From Chachezhania sediminis (GTDB taxonomy: Bacteria > Pseudomonadota > Alphaproteobacteria > Rhodobacterales > Rhodobacteraceae), in assembly GCF_009765275.1 (NCBI RefSeq), contig NZ_VOPH01000002.1, forward strand, positions 866,247 through 930,246: a DNA stretch of 64,000 bases, written 5' to 3'. Both the position numbers and the translations under genes were made by a program. Every line of letters starts with the position of its first letter. The first letter of the stretch is position 1. The notes beneath the pieces were generated by a model. The model saw nothing but the letters and a program-made list of their open reading frames with translations, was not told the origin of the DNA and did not search any database. Positions 1 to 10,220 of the stretch are shown piece by piece.

Positions 1-40
1 TGGAATAGGCATGCAGCAGCAGTTCGGGCGTCAGGGTCAT
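1..40 (-). CDS. aat: Leucyl/phenylalanyl-tRNA-protein transferase, 5' end only
   Basis: Only the first 13 codons lie in the window; they read MTLTPELLLHAYS, starting at the ATG complementary to bases 38-40. This matches the usual Rhodobacterales Aat N-terminus, and aat commonly follows accB-accC in this order. The enzyme transfers Leu or Phe to proteins with N-terminal Arg or Lys and feeds them to ClpAP (family knowledge). The fragment is short, so the call leans on gene order. Confidence 0.7.
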   Translation of the reverse strand, partial: MTLTPELLLHAYS

Positions 41-167
41 AGGCCGTCAAAATGCCCGGCGCGGCGCGCAGGCGCCGCATCGCGCCCGATCCGCCGGGGC
101 GGGCGGGTGGGGCGGTGAGGGCGCGATCCCGCCGTCACGGACGATGGACCGCCGCCCCCCAAGAGGA

Positions 168-1520
<1,353 letters not shown>

Positions 1521-1611
1521 CTCTAGGCCCCGCGCGGTCCTTGATTGGGTCGCGCCGCCCTTTTGACGGCGCAGGGATCGAATGGCCGCCCCGTTGCGGG
1601 CGGCCGGCGGA

Positions 1612-2115
1612 TCATTCGATGATGACGAGCGGCGTGCCGTATTCGACAGCCGCCTGATCCTCGACCAGGATCCGGCGCACGGTGCCGGCCCGCGGCGCGG
1701 GGATGTGGTTCATGGTCTTCATCGCCTCGACGATCAGCAGGGTCTGACCTTCGGTCACGGTAGCGCCCACGGAAACGAAGGGATCCGCGCCCGGTTCGGC
1801 CTGCATGTAGACAGTGCCCACCATGGGTGAGGTCACGGCGCCGGGATGGTCGGCCGGATCCTCGGCCGCGGCCGGTGCGGCGGTTGCGGCAGCGGGTGCT
1901 GCGGCAGGGGCCGCTGCCGCCGGGGCGGCGACCGGGGCGGCGGCGGGCACATGAGCCACCACTTGCGGCGGCGTCCGGGTTACGCGGACATTGAGGCTGT
2001 GATGCGAGCCGTCCTCGCGTTCGACATGAAGCTCTGTCAGGTCGTTCTCGCGCAGGAGACGGGCCAGAGCCTCGATGAAGGCCACGTCGGCGTCGTGTGT
2101 GTTGCTCTCGGTCAT
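1612..2115 (-). CDS. accB: Biotin carboxyl carrier protein of acetyl-CoA carboxylase
   Basis: Carries the carboxylated biotin between AccC and the carboxyltransferase. The 167-residue product has an N-terminal domain, an Ala/Pro-rich swinging linker at about residues 53-87, and a C-terminal biotinyl domain with the target lysine in EAMKTMN (Lys133). I chose the ATG at 2113-2115 ([11 protein letters not shown]) because it matches the family N-terminus and has an AGGA-type ribosome site; the open frame runs on to 2211 but that extension is Arg/Pro-rich and unlike AccB. Confidence 0.95.
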   Translation of the reverse strand: MTESNTHDADVAFIEALARLLRENDLTELHVEREDGSHHSLNVRVTRTPPQVVAHVPAAAPVAAPAAAAPAAAPAAATAAPAAAEDPADHPGAVTSPMVGTVYMQAEPGADPFVSVGATVTEGQTLLIVEAMKTMNHIPAPRAGTVRRILVEDQAAVEYGTPLVIIE

Positions 2116-2170
2116 ACAGGTCCTCGGCCTATGTCGAAACGGGCGGGCTCCGTTTTCGCGGTTTTGGGGG

Positions 2171-2199
2171 CTTATAGGCCAAGGGTAAACGGGTGAAAA
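2171..2199 (-). promoter_or_regulatory. Candidate promoter for accB-accC
   Basis: On the minus strand TTTTCA and TATAAG are separated by 17 bases, about 55 bases ahead of the accB start. The -10 is good and the -35 weak. The gap 2116-2459 holds this, the terminator at 2403-2430 and no other convincing gene. Confidence 0.4.
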
Positions 2200-2402
2200 G
2201 CGGTCTCGCACATGTCGGCAAGGGCTCGTTCGCGGAACTGTGCGTCGGATGGGGGCACGAAGGGTGCCCCAGGGTCATGCAAGTGGCCCCCGTAGCCGTT
2301 TGGGCCCGGCGTGCTCCGATCCGCCGGATGTCTTCGGCGTTCGATGCCCCGGACCGGGCGCGGGACGGGCGATCCGGACGCGGGGCAGGGGGGCAAACGG
2401 AA

Positions 2403-2430
2403 ACGGGCCGCATCCCAGGATGCGGCCCGT
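2403..2430 (-). terminator. Terminator after the first ABC transporter operon
   Basis: Perfect inverted repeat of 13-base arms, ACGGGCCGCATCC and its complement, around a CA centre. It sits 30 bases beyond the stop of the leftward livF-like gene; on the minus strand the stem is followed by a moderately T-rich stretch (TTTCCGTTTG). Confidence 0.75.
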
Positions 2431-2459
2431 CTGAGGAATCCCGCCAGGGATGGGGAGGG

Positions 2460-3215
2460 TCAGATGGCGAGATATTCCGAACGCAGCTCGGCATTGGACA
2501 GGACGTCCTTGGCCGAGCCGTCGAAGACCACGGAGCCGGTGTCGAGGATCACGGCCCGGTCGGACAGTTCCAGCGCGCGGACGGCGTTCTGTTCGACGAT
2601 GATCGTGGTCATGCCCTGTTCCTTGATGTGCATGAGCGTCTTTTCGATCTCGTCGACGATCACCGGGGCCAGGCCTTCATAGGGTTCGTCCAGGAGCAGC
2701 ACCTTGATGTCCCGTGACAGGGCGCGCGCGATGGCCAGCATCTGCTGTTCGCCGCCCGACAGCGTCACACCTTCCTGCTTGCGGCGTTCGCCCAAGCGCG
2801 GGAAAAGTTCGTAGACCCGCTCCAGCGACCAGCCGACCGGCGGGGCGATCTGGGCCAGCTGCAGGTTTTCCTCGACTGTCAGGCCGGGGATGATGCGGCG
2901 GTCTTCAGGCACCAGGCCAAGACCCGCGCGCGCTGCCTGGTGGCTGGACATGTTGTGCAGCGGTTGGTGGTCCAGCCAGATTTCACCATGGGTGACCTGC
3001 GGATCGCCGATCCGGGCGATGGACCGCAGGGTCGAGGTCTTGCCGGCGCCGTTCCGGCCCAGCAGTGCCAGGATCTCGCCCTCGTGCACGTTGAAGCTGA
3101 CGCCCTGCACGATGTAACTTTCGCCGTAATAGGCATGCACGTCCCAGACCGACAGGAAGGCCGGTGCCGTGGCCGCCATGTTGGCGTTCTTGGAGAAGTC
3201 GGGTTTGACGTTCAT
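2460..3215 (-). CDS. livF: Branched-chain/amide-type ABC transporter ATPase, LivF type
   Basis: One of two ATPases that power the importer encoded by the next four genes upstream. The 251-residue protein shows Walker A GRNGAGKTS near residue 53, signature LSGGEQQ near 153 and Walker B VLLLDEPYEGLAP near 173-185; the last is typical of LivF. A 20-residue N-terminal extension precedes the ABC fold. A GAGAGGA ribosome site supports the start. It is the last gene of the operon, 84 bases after livG. The substrate cannot be read from this subunit; leucine/isoleucine/valine, amides or aromatic acids are all possible. Confidence 0.88.
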   Translation of the reverse strand: MNVKPDFSKNANMAATAPAFLSVWDVHAYYGESYIVQGVSFNVHEGEILALLGRNGAGKTSTLRSIARIGDPQVTHGEIWLDHQPLHNMSSHQAARAGLGLVPEDRRIIPGLTVEENLQLAQIAPPVGWSLERVYELFPRLGERRKQEGVTLSGGEQQMLAIARALSRDIKVLLLDEPYEGLAPVIVDEIEKTLMHIKEQGMTTIIVEQNAVRALELSDRAVILDTGSVVFDGSAKDVLSNAELRSEYLAI

Positions 3216-3299
3216 CTTCGGGTCCTCTCGGAAGGAGGGGGCGGACGTACCGCCATAAGTTGAGCCGGTCGGCGGGGTTTGCCCCGCCGTTGCCGGTGA

Positions 3300-4055
3300 T
3301 CAGGCGCTTTCGCCCAGATAGGCCTCGCGCACCTTCGGATTGCCGCGGATATTCTGCGGCTCGTCCTCGACCAGGGGCGTGCCCTGGGCCAGGACGGTGA
3401 TCCGGTCGGCCAGCGAAAAGACGACGTGCATGTCGTGCTCGATGATCGCGATGGTGATGTCGCGTTCCGCCTTGATCTGCCTCAGCAGGTCGATCGTGTT
3501 GTTGGTATCGGCCCGCGCCATGCCGGCGGTGGGTTCGTCCAGAAGCAGCAGGCGGGGCTGCTGCGACAGGCACATGCCGATCTCCAGCCTTCGCTTGTCG
3601 CCCCGTGACATCGACGCCGCGTGCATGTGACGCTTGTCGATCATGTTCATGTCGATCAGCATCTTTTCCGCCTGCTCGACCATCTCGGCCTCGCTGGCCA
3701 CGGTTTCGTAAGCGTGCATCCGGAACGACCCGTCGCGCTTGGCAAAGATCGGGATCATCATGTTTTCGAACACGGTCAGGTCGCCGAAGATCTCGGGCGT
3801 CTGGAACACCCGGGATATGCCCATCTGGTTGATCTCGTAGGGCGCCCGGCCCAGCACCGACTGCCCGTCGAACATGACCGACCCGGTGTCGGGGATCAGC
3901 TTGCCGACCAGGCAGTTCAGCAGGGTCGACTTGCCGGCCCCGTTCGGCCCGATGATCGCGTGAACCGTGTTCTCCTTGACCGAGAGGTTCACGTCGGACA
4001 GTGCCTTCAACCCGCCGAAGCGCTTGGAGACGTTCTTTACGTCGAGAATGCCCAT
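3300..4055 (-). CDS. livG: Branched-chain/amide-type ABC transporter ATPase, LivG type
   Basis: Second ATPase of the importer. The 251-residue protein has Walker A GPNGAGKST near residue 36, an atypical signature MSRGDKRR (usual LSGGQ/LSYG) near residue 149, and Walker B LLLLDEPTAGM near 169. The C-terminus PKVREAYLGE is the conserved LivG tail. The start has a strong TAAGGAGG site and lies 12 bases after the permease gene, so translation is probably linked. The RGDKR variant signature recurs in this subfamily as I recall it, and does not by itself suggest loss of function. Confidence 0.88.
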   Translation of the reverse strand: MGILDVKNVSKRFGGLKALSDVNLSVKENTVHAIIGPNGAGKSTLLNCLVGKLIPDTGSVMFDGQSVLGRAPYEINQMGISRVFQTPEIFGDLTVFENMMIPIFAKRDGSFRMHAYETVASEAEMVEQAEKMLIDMNMIDKRHMHAASMSRGDKRRLEIGMCLSQQPRLLLLDEPTAGMARADTNNTIDLLRQIKAERDITIAIIEHDMHVVFSLADRITVLAQGTPLVEDEPQNIRGNPKVREAYLGESA

Positions 4056-4067
4056 TCTTCGCCCTCC

Positions 4068-5270
4068 TTATTCCGCGGGTTCGGTCTTGGTTTCGGCGGC
4101 TTTGGCCTTCCGCTTGGATCCGGAGATCCAGGCGTAGATCCGCTGTCCGCCTTCGACCAGGCCACCGGGCAGGAAGATCACCACCAGCATGAACAGGATG
4201 CCCAGCGTCAGGTGCCAGCCCGAGCCGACGAAGTGGTCCGCCACCCATACGACCGCGTGCTGCAGCCCGTCGGGCAGGAAGGAGAACCAGCCGTCCAGCG
4301 TCGATTCGTTGATCTTCGAGAAGATGTTCTCGAAGTACTTGATGAAGCCCGCGCCCAGGACCGGACCGATCAGGGTGCCGGCACCGCCGAGGATGGTCAT
4401 CAGGACCACTTCGCCGCTTGCCGTCCACTGCATCCGCTCGGCGCCTGCCAGCGGGTCCATGCAGGCCAGAAGGCCACCCGCCAGGCCGGCATACATGCCC
4501 GAGATGATGAAGGCCGTCAGCGTGTAGGGACGGGTGTTCAGGCCCGTGTAGTTCATCCGCTGCTGGTTCGACTTCACCGCCCGCAGCATCAGGCCGAAGG
4601 GCGACCGGAAGATGCGGATCGACAGGTAGAAGGCGATCAGCATGATGATGGCGCAGGTGTAGAACCCGACCGAGAACTGGAACGCCCAGGGCCCGATCTG
4701 GATCTGCTCGGCCGCCCGCATTTCAAGCCCGAAGAGGCTGGTCACCGGGATCGAGCCGTCTGCCGTGGCGCTGGAGCCCAGGATCCGGGGATCGTTCAGC
4801 GACAGCTGCAGGCCGGTCTCGCCGTTGGTGATCGGCGTCAGGACCGAGTAAGCGAGGTTGTAGGACATCTGCGCGAAGGCCAGCGTCAGGATCGAGAAGT
4901 AGATGCCCGAGCGCCGCAGCGAGACGAAGCCGATCACGGCGGCGAAGATCCCCGAAACCAGGATCGACAGGACGATGGCGGGGATGATGTTCATGCTGAG
5001 CAGCTTGAACATCCAGACCGCCGAGTAGGACCCCACCCCCAGAAAGGCCGCGTGGCCGAAGGAGAGGTAGCCTGTCAGGCCGAACAGGATGTTGAACCCG
5101 ATCGCGAAGATCCCGAAGATCACGAAGCGCTGCATCAGGTCCGGATAGCCGGCGTTGAACTGCGCCATGGCCGAGCCTTCGGGGAACGGGTTCAGGATGA
5201 ACGGTGCCAGGAGCACCATCAATGCCACGACGATCAGGAGCGTGGTGTCTTTTTTGTCGAGACCGAACAT
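4068..5270 (-). CDS. livM: Branched-chain/amide-type ABC transporter permease, LivM type
   Basis: Inner-membrane channel subunit. The 400-residue protein is mostly hydrophobic and has the LivM hallmarks: [18 protein letters not shown] near residue 66-83, the cytoplasmic EAA-like loop around residues 230-245, and [12 protein letters not shown] near residue 295. It is longer than a typical LivM by a loop of about 60 residues between membrane segments (about 140-200) and a Lys/Ala/Glu-rich cytoplasmic tail. It starts 3 bases after livH. The substrate is not determinable from the permease. Confidence 0.88.
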   Translation of the reverse strand: MFGLDKKDTTLLIVVALMVLLAPFILNPFPEGSAMAQFNAGYPDLMQRFVIFGIFAIGFNILFGLTGYLSFGHAAFLGVGSYSAVWMFKLLSMNIIPAIVLSILVSGIFAAVIGFVSLRRSGIYFSILTLAFAQMSYNLAYSVLTPITNGETGLQLSLNDPRILGSSATADGSIPVTSLFGLEMRAAEQIQIGPWAFQFSVGFYTCAIIMLIAFYLSIRIFRSPFGLMLRAVKSNQQRMNYTGLNTRPYTLTAFIISGMYAGLAGGLLACMDPLAGAERMQWTASGEVVLMTILGGAGTLIGPVLGAGFIKYFENIFSKINESTLDGWFSFLPDGLQHAVVWVADHFVGSGWHLTLGILFMLVVIFLPGGLVEGGQRIYAWISGSKRKAKAAETKTEPAE

Positions 5271-5273
5271 GGA

Positions 5274-6305
5274 TCAGTCCTCCATCACGCCCTTGCGACC
5301 CATGAGGCCACGCGGACGGGTAAGCAGGATGAGGATGGCAACCAGGTAGATGATGATCTGGTCGATGCCGGGGAAAATGGCCTTGATCTGGTTCATCGAG
5401 GCAAAGCTTTCCAGGATGCCCAGCATGAAGCCCGCAAGGACGGCGCCGGGCAGCGAGCCCATGCCGCCCACGACCACCACCACGAAGCTGAGAACCAGGA
5501 AGTCCATGCCCATGTGATAGTTCGGTGCGTTGATCGGCGCGTACATGACGCCCGCCAGCCCCGCCACGGCGGCCGCCAGGCCGAACATGATGGTGAAGCG
5601 GCGATCGATGTCGATGCCCAGAAGGCCCACGGTTTCGCGGTCCGCCATGCCGGCACGGACGACCATGCCGAAGGTGGTGAATTGCAGGAACGAGAACACG
5701 CCGGCGATCACGATGGCGGCAAAGCCGAAATAGACCAGGCGCCAGTAGGGATAGATGATCACGTTCGGATCGAAGCCCAGGATCGTGCCGAAATCGAAAG
5801 AACCCCGGAAGATGTCGGGTGCCGGCGTCTGGATCGGGTTGGCGCCGTAGTAGTGCTTGACCAGTTCCTGCAGAACGATGGCCAGGCCGAAGGTCACCAG
5901 GATCTGGTCGGCATGGGGGCGCTTGTAGAAGTGCTTGATCAGCCCGCGTTCCATGGCATAGCCGATCAGCAGCATGATCGGGATCGCGAAGAGGATCGCC
6001 AGGGGCACCGACCAGTTTATGATCGCGGCTCCCGTATCCGCGCCGAACCAGGCCTCGACATAGGGCGTCTTGACCTTCATCGGATTGCCAAGGAAGTCCG
6101 TCCTTGTCGGGTCGACGGTTTCGAAACTCAGCGTCAGAAAACGCTGGACGGTAACGGCGCAGAAGGCGCCGATCATGAACAGGGCGCCGTGGGCGAAGTT
6201 CACCACCCCGAGCGTGCCGAAAATTAGGGTCAGGCCCAAAGCGATCAGCGCATAGGCCGACCCCTTGTCGAGCCCGTTCAGGATTTGCAGGATGATGGCG
6301 TCCAT
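5274..6305 (-). CDS. livH: Branched-chain/amide-type ABC transporter permease, LivH type
   Basis: Partner channel subunit. I start it at the ATG at 6303-6305 (MDAIILQILNGLDKGSAYA), which has a GGGAGG site nine bases upstream and matches LivH N-termini; the frame stays open to 6353. The 343-residue protein has the LivH motifs GLTLIFGTLGVVNFAHG near residue 25-41 and VVVGGMGSLPGAVLAG near residue 285. A periplasmic insertion follows the second membrane segment (about residues 60-85). It lies between the binding protein and livM. Confidence 0.88.
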   Translation of the reverse strand: MDAIILQILNGLDKGSAYALIALGLTLIFGTLGVVNFAHGALFMIGAFCAVTVQRFLTLSFETVDPTRTDFLGNPMKVKTPYVEAWFGADTGAAIINWSVPLAILFAIPIMLLIGYAMERGLIKHFYKRPHADQILVTFGLAIVLQELVKHYYGANPIQTPAPDIFRGSFDFGTILGFDPNVIIYPYWRLVYFGFAAIVIAGVFSFLQFTTFGMVVRAGMADRETVGLLGIDIDRRFTIMFGLAAAVAGLAGVMYAPINAPNYHMGMDFLVLSFVVVVVGGMGSLPGAVLAGFMLGILESFASMNQIKAIFPGIDQIIIYLVAILILLTRPRGLMGRKGVMED

Positions 6306-6432
6306 CGGCTCTCCCTCCCGGCGGAAAATGACGGAAAGACATGACCATTCCACCGGCCGGAATCACGGGCCGGTGGTCTGGTCGGGTGATCCGGCCGCGG
6401 CGTGCCGCGGCCGGGGTATCGGGGGTACTTGA

Positions 6433-7824
6433 TCAGGCGCCCGGGTTGCACTTGCCCAGGTTGCCGCCCGCGAACATCGGGTTGTCGGGCTCGTACCAGA
6501 CCTGTGCGACCGGGGTGACCTCGACCACTTCGAGAAGGTCGAATTCCGAGGTCGGGTTCTCCTGGCCCTTCACGACCAGAACGTCCTTGAAGCACTGGTG
6601 GTCAGCCGAACGATAGAGCGTCTGGCCATTGCCCAGTCCGTCGAACAGGTAGCCCTTGTTGGACGGGGACGAGATGCCCGGCAGCGAGCTGTCGCCGCCT
6701 TCCAGCGCCTCGACCACGGCACAGGGGTTGAACGACCCGGCGCGTTCCACGGCATCGGCGTAAAGCAGGGCCTGCACATAGCAGGTCTGCGCCGCCTGGC
6801 TGGGCGGGAAGCCGTACTTGGTGCCGAAGGACTTGACGAAGGCCTTGGTGCCCTCGTCCTGCAGTTTCCAGTCCCAGTTGGACGAACCGACGATGCCCTT
6901 GATGTTCTCGCCCGCGCCCTTGGCCATCAGTTCCGAATAGAGCGGCACCACGATTTCGAAGTTCTTGCCGTTGGCCTGCTTTTCGCGCAGGCCGAACTGC
7001 ACGGCGTTGGTCAGCGAGTTGACCATGTTGCCGCCATAGTGGTTCAGGACCAGCACGTCGGCGCCCGAGTTCAGGACCGGCGCGATGTAGGACGAGAAGT
7101 CGGTCGAAGCCAAGGGCGTCAGCACGTTGTTGACGGTTTCCCAGCCCATTGCCTCGGTAGCGGCGGCAATGGATTCCTGCTGCGTCCAGCCCCAAGTATA
7201 GTCCGCGGTCAGGTGATAGGCCTTGCGATCCTTGCCATAGAGCTTCTCCAGCACCGGTGCCAGCGCGGCGGCCGACATGTAGGCGTTGAAGAAGTGGCGG
7301 AAGCCGTTGGCCTTCTTGTCCTTGCCCGTGGTGTCGTTGGAGTGGGTCAGGCCCGCCATGAAGATGACGCCGGCTTCCTGGCAGAGGCCCTGCACGGCCA
7401 CGGCCACGCCCGAGGACGAACCGCCGGAGACCATGATGGCGCCGTCCTTTTCGATCATCGACTTGGCCGAGGCGCGGGCGGCGTCAGATTTGGTCTGGGT
7501 GTCGCCGGTGACGAACTTGACCTCCTTGCCAAGGATCCCGTTGCCCTTGAGCGCCTTGGACGAGAAGGTCTGCAGCATGCCGCCGTCGCCGCCGCCGTTC
7601 AGGTGCTCGACCGCCAGCTGGAAGGCCCGCAGTTCGTCCATGCCTTCGTCGGCATAGGGCCCGGTCTGGGGCACATTGAAGCCCAGCGTGACCGAACTGC
7701 CGGTCGGCTCGTTTGTGAAGGCGTGCGCGCTCGACGCCGTGAAGATCGTCGGCACCGCTAGACCGGCCCCGGCCACGGCGCCGGACTTCAACACGCCGCG
7801 GCGCGAGATATCCGTCTTGGACAT
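6433..7824 (-). CDS. Tat-exported substrate-binding protein of ABC importer
   Basis: Periplasmic binding protein of the importer. Start chosen at 7822-7824, with GGGAGGA ahead of it, giving 463 residues. The N-terminus carries the twin-arginine motif SRRGVLKSG, a hydrophobic stretch and cleavage near SAHA-F, so export by Tat is likely. The rest is a type I periplasmic binding fold (Peripla_BP_6), for example LGFNVPQTGPYADEG and the GGSSSGVAVAVQG segment. At 463 residues it is longer than classic LivJ (about 370) and resembles amide/urea-type receptors. First gene of a five-gene leftward operon; the ligand is unknown. Confidence 0.85.
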   Translation of the reverse strand: MSKTDISRRGVLKSGAVAGAGLAVPTIFTASSAHAFTNEPTGSSVTLGFNVPQTGPYADEGMDELRAFQLAVEHLNGGGDGGMLQTFSSKALKGNGILGKEVKFVTGDTQTKSDAARASAKSMIEKDGAIMVSGGSSSGVAVAVQGLCQEAGVIFMAGLTHSNDTTGKDKKANGFRHFFNAYMSAAALAPVLEKLYGKDRKAYHLTADYTWGWTQQESIAAATEAMGWETVNNVLTPLASTDFSSYIAPVLNSGADVLVLNHYGGNMVNSLTNAVQFGLREKQANGKNFEIVVPLYSELMAKGAGENIKGIVGSSNWDWKLQDEGTKAFVKSFGTKYGFPPSQAAQTCYVQALLYADAVERAGSFNPCAVVEALEGGDSSLPGISSPSNKGYLFDGLGNGQTLYRSADHQCFKDVLVVKGQENPTSEFDLLEVVEVTPVAQVWYEPDNPMFAGGNLGKCNPGA

Positions 7825-7892
7825 GGAAATCCTCCCTATCATCCCGTTTTCGTGATGAACGCTGCGCGGGCTCCTCTTTCCCGCGAAACGTA

Positions 7893-7905
7893 TGCACTAT
7901 GTGCA
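7893..7905. promoter_or_regulatory. Small palindrome upstream of the ABC operon
   Basis: TGCAC-TAT-GTGCA, a perfect inverted repeat about 70 bases upstream of the binding-protein gene. It lies in the divergent gap with the ScfR-like regulator and could be an operator; no regulator is assigned. Confidence 0.35.
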
Positions 7906-7964
7906 AACCCACTATGCGGCAGGAATGTAAAACCGCGCAATAAACCCTTTGCTTGGAACGAAAA

Positions 7965-8009
7965 TTCTGTAAATCTCTGAACAGGATCTGGGGGCGTTTT
8001 GTAAATTCT
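7965..8009. promoter_or_regulatory. TGTAAAT direct repeats before the ScfR-like gene
   Basis: TGTAAAT occurs at 7968 and at 8000, 32 bases (about three helical turns) apart, and a weaker TGTAAAA at 7926. Regulators of the RamB/PrpR/PccR family bind GTAAA/TTTGC-type repeats near their own and target promoters (family knowledge), so an autoregulatory site is plausible. Confidence 0.35.
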
Positions 8010-8066
8010 TGTACGCTGCGCCGCGGAAAGATCTTGAAATGGCTCTGAAAAGACGCGGGAGGGCGC

Positions 8067-9368
8067 ATGAGCCGGGACACGCTGACCGGGAGTCGAATAC
8101 GCGAAAGACGGGCCATCACCGGTCTACGGCAGGCAGATCTTGCCCGACAGGTGGGGATTTCGGCGTCCTATCTCAACCTCATCGAACACAACCGGCGCAG
8201 AATCGGTGGGAAACTGCTGATCGATATCGCCGCCGCGCTGGGGGTCGAACCGGCCGTCCTGACCGAAGGGGCCGAGGCCGCGCTGATCTCGACCCTGCGG
8301 GAGGCGGCGGCGGATACGGCGGCCATTGCGGCCGAAGTCGACCGTGTGGACGAACTCGCCGGCCGGTTCCCGGGCTGGGCAGAACTCCTGGCATCGTGCC
8401 ATCGCCGCAATGCCTCGCTTGAACGGACGGTAGAGGCCCTGTCGGACCGGCTGACCCATGACCCGCATCTGGCGGCGTCCCTGCACGAGGTCCTGTCGAG
8501 CGCCGCGGCGATCCGGTCGACATCGTCGATCCTGGCGGAATCCGCGGATCTGGAAACCGAATGGCGCGACCGCTTCCATGTCAGCCTGAACGAGGAGAGC
8601 GCGCGCCTGGCCGACAGTTCCAAGGCGCTGGTCCGCTACCTGGACGAAAGCGGCGGGGACGAAGACCGCCGCGGCGTCCCGCAGGAGGAAGTCGACGCCT
8701 TCCTGGCTGCCCACGACTACCACTTCCCGGGGCTGGAGGACGGGTCGGAAGATATCGACACGCTGGTCCGGTCGGCGTCCGAACTGGGCACGACCGCCGC
8801 GCGGTCGATGGCCCGGGGCGTGCTGAACCAGTATGCCGAGGATGCGCGGCGGCTGCCTCTTGGTCCCGTCGGCACCCTGATCGCCCGGGTCGGGGCGGAT
8901 CCGGCCGCGCTGGTGCGCGAGACCGGGGAAAGCCTGCCCTGCATCCTGCGCCGCCTGGCGGCGTTGCCATCGACGCTGGTGGGGACGGACACGGGGCTGG
9001 CGATCAGCGATGCCTCCGGCAGCCTGGTCTTTTCCAAGCCCGTGGCCGGCTTTGCGTTGCCGCGGCTGGGGGCGGCCTGTCCGCTCTGGCCGCTTTATAC
9101 CGCGCTGACCCGGCCGCAGGTTCCCCTGCGCCGCACCGTGGCCCAGGCGGGCCGGTCGCCCGCGGTCTTCGACTGCATGGCAGTGTCCTGGCCGGTCTCG
9201 CCCCCGTCCTTCCGCGACGATCCCCAGATGATGGCGGTCATGCTGGTCCTGCCGCGGCGCGGGGACGTGCCGCCCGATGCCGCGCCGGTCGGCACGAGTT
9301 GCCGGATCTGCATCCGCCGGGCCTGCCCGTCGCGGCGGGAACGGTCCATTCTGAAGGAGGAGTTTTGA
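8067..9368 (+). CDS. ScfR/PccR/RamB-like transcriptional regulator
   Basis: DNA-binding regulator of 433 residues. Residues about 8-62 form an XRE/Cro helix-turn-helix (LRQADLARQVGISASYLNLIEHNRR). The C-terminal half is the short-chain fatty-acyl regulator domain (DUF2083), ending in the characteristic Cys-rich tail CRICIRRACPSRRE. Family members (RamB, PrpR, PccR) sense acyl-CoA and control acetate, propionate or glyoxylate-bypass genes. A GGGAGGG site precedes the ATG. The next genes are a receiver protein and a transporter-fused kinase, which fits short-chain acid control. The actual ligand is not deducible. Confidence 0.85.
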   Translation: MSRDTLTGSRIRERRAITGLRQADLARQVGISASYLNLIEHNRRRIGGKLLIDIAAALGVEPAVLTEGAEAALISTLREAAADTAAIAAEVDRVDELAGRFPGWAELLASCHRRNASLERTVEALSDRLTHDPHLAASLHEVLSSAAAIRSTSSILAESADLETEWRDRFHVSLNEESARLADSSKALVRYLDESGGDEDRRGVPQEEVDAFLAAHDYHFPGLEDGSEDIDTLVRSASELGTTAARSMARGVLNQYAEDARRLPLGPVGTLIARVGADPAALVRETGESLPCILRRLAALPSTLVGTDTGLAISDASGSLVFSKPVAGFALPRLGAACPLWPLYTALTRPQVPLRRTVAQAGRSPAVFDCMAVSWPVSPPSFRDDPQMMAVMLVLPRRGDVPPDAAPVGTSCRICIRRACPSRRERSILKEEF

Positions 9369-9474
9369 GTTTTGACAGTTTGAACCGATGCCGGATAAGT
9401 TGAATAACATATTCAAAAAGGGCGGATCGAACCGGGACAACAAATCCGGCGCCGTCGGGGAGGGATGGGACTCG

Positions 9475-9855
9475 ATGGGCCGCAAGGTTTTGCTGATCGA
9501 GGATGAAGCGAATATTGCCGAGGCAATCCGCTTTTTGTTGTCGAGGGAGGGCTGGCAGGTGCGCGTGCACGCCGACGGGGCCGATGCGGTTCAGGTGATC
9601 CGGGACATGGCACCCGATCTGGTCATCCTGGACGTTATGCTTCCGGGCAAAAGCGGGATGGACGTGCTGCAGGAACTGCGCTCGACCGAGGTGATGAAGG
9701 CGCTGCCGGTCCTGATGCTGACCGCCCGCGGCCAGTCGCGCGACCGCGAGATGGCGGAACGGGCCGGTGCCAGCCGTTTCATGACGAAACCGTTTTCCAA
9801 TGCCGAGGTGCTGACCGCGGTGCGCGACCTGGTGGCCGGGGCCGGGCAGGCATGA
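9475..9855 (+). CDS. Single-domain response regulator
   Basis: A 126-residue CheY-like receiver with no output domain. Phosphoacceptor Asp53 lies in LVILDVMLPGKSG; the acidic pair is ED(9-10)E, with Thr83 (MLTARG) and Lys105 (MTKPF) completing the active site. I chose the ATG at 9475 because GGGAGGG precedes it and the fold starts at once; the frame is open from 9388. It is linked by ATGA overlap to the next gene and lies two genes before the histidine kinase, its likely partner. Without an output domain it probably works by protein-protein contact or as a phosphate relay. Confidence 0.88.
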   Translation: MGRKVLLIEDEANIAEAIRFLLSREGWQVRVHADGADAVQVIRDMAPDLVILDVMLPGKSGMDVLQELRSTEVMKALPVLMLTARGQSRDREMAERAGASRFMTKPFSNAEVLTAVRDLVAGAGQA

Positions 9856-10220
9856 CCGAACGGCCACCCCCGGTCTTCCTGGAGCGGCGGACCTATCGCC
9901 GCCGTCGCGCCATCGATGCGATCCGGGTGCTGCCGATCTTCGGTACGGGTCTGTTCCTGCTGCCGCTGCTGTGGCCTGGGGCCGGGCACCGAGGCGACGC
10001 CGATGCCATGCCGATGTCGGACATCCTGATCTACATCTTCGCCGCCTGGGCTGTCCTGATCCTGGCTATCGTGGCACTGGGCCGGCTGGAACGCGGTCTG
10101 GCCGGCGACGAGGATGACGGCCCCGAAGGCTGGCCCGGCACACCTTCCACACCGTCCCGCCCGGTGGCCGCCGGCCTTCAGAGCCGTCCGCCAACAACCG
10201 GAGAGGGCGGAGCGGACTGA
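9852..10220 (+). CDS. Small two-span membrane protein coupled to the sensor kinase
   Basis: Predicted 122-residue inner-membrane protein with hydrophobic segments at about residues 27-42 and 58-76, a basic N-terminus and a Pro/Gly-rich cytoplasmic tail. It overlaps the receiver gene by ATGA and the kinase gene by TGATG, so all three are translationally coupled. I do not recognise a family. Position suggests an accessory subunit of the transporter-like sensor kinase, much as small membrane subunits accompany some sodium/solute symporters; that is inference. Confidence 0.7.
   Translation: MTERPPPVFLERRTYRRRRAIDAIRVLPIFGTGLFLLPLLWPGAGHRGDADAMPMSDILIYIFAAWAVLILAIVALGRLERGLAGDEDDGPEGWPGTPSTPSRPVAAGLQSRPPTTGEGGAD

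Noticed and set aside
3621..6227. 868-codon plus-strand frame opposite livG, livM and livH
   Set aside because: It is antisense to three clear ABC transporter genes, has His/Asp/Gln-rich composition typical of the reverse of GC-rich coding, and no family motif.
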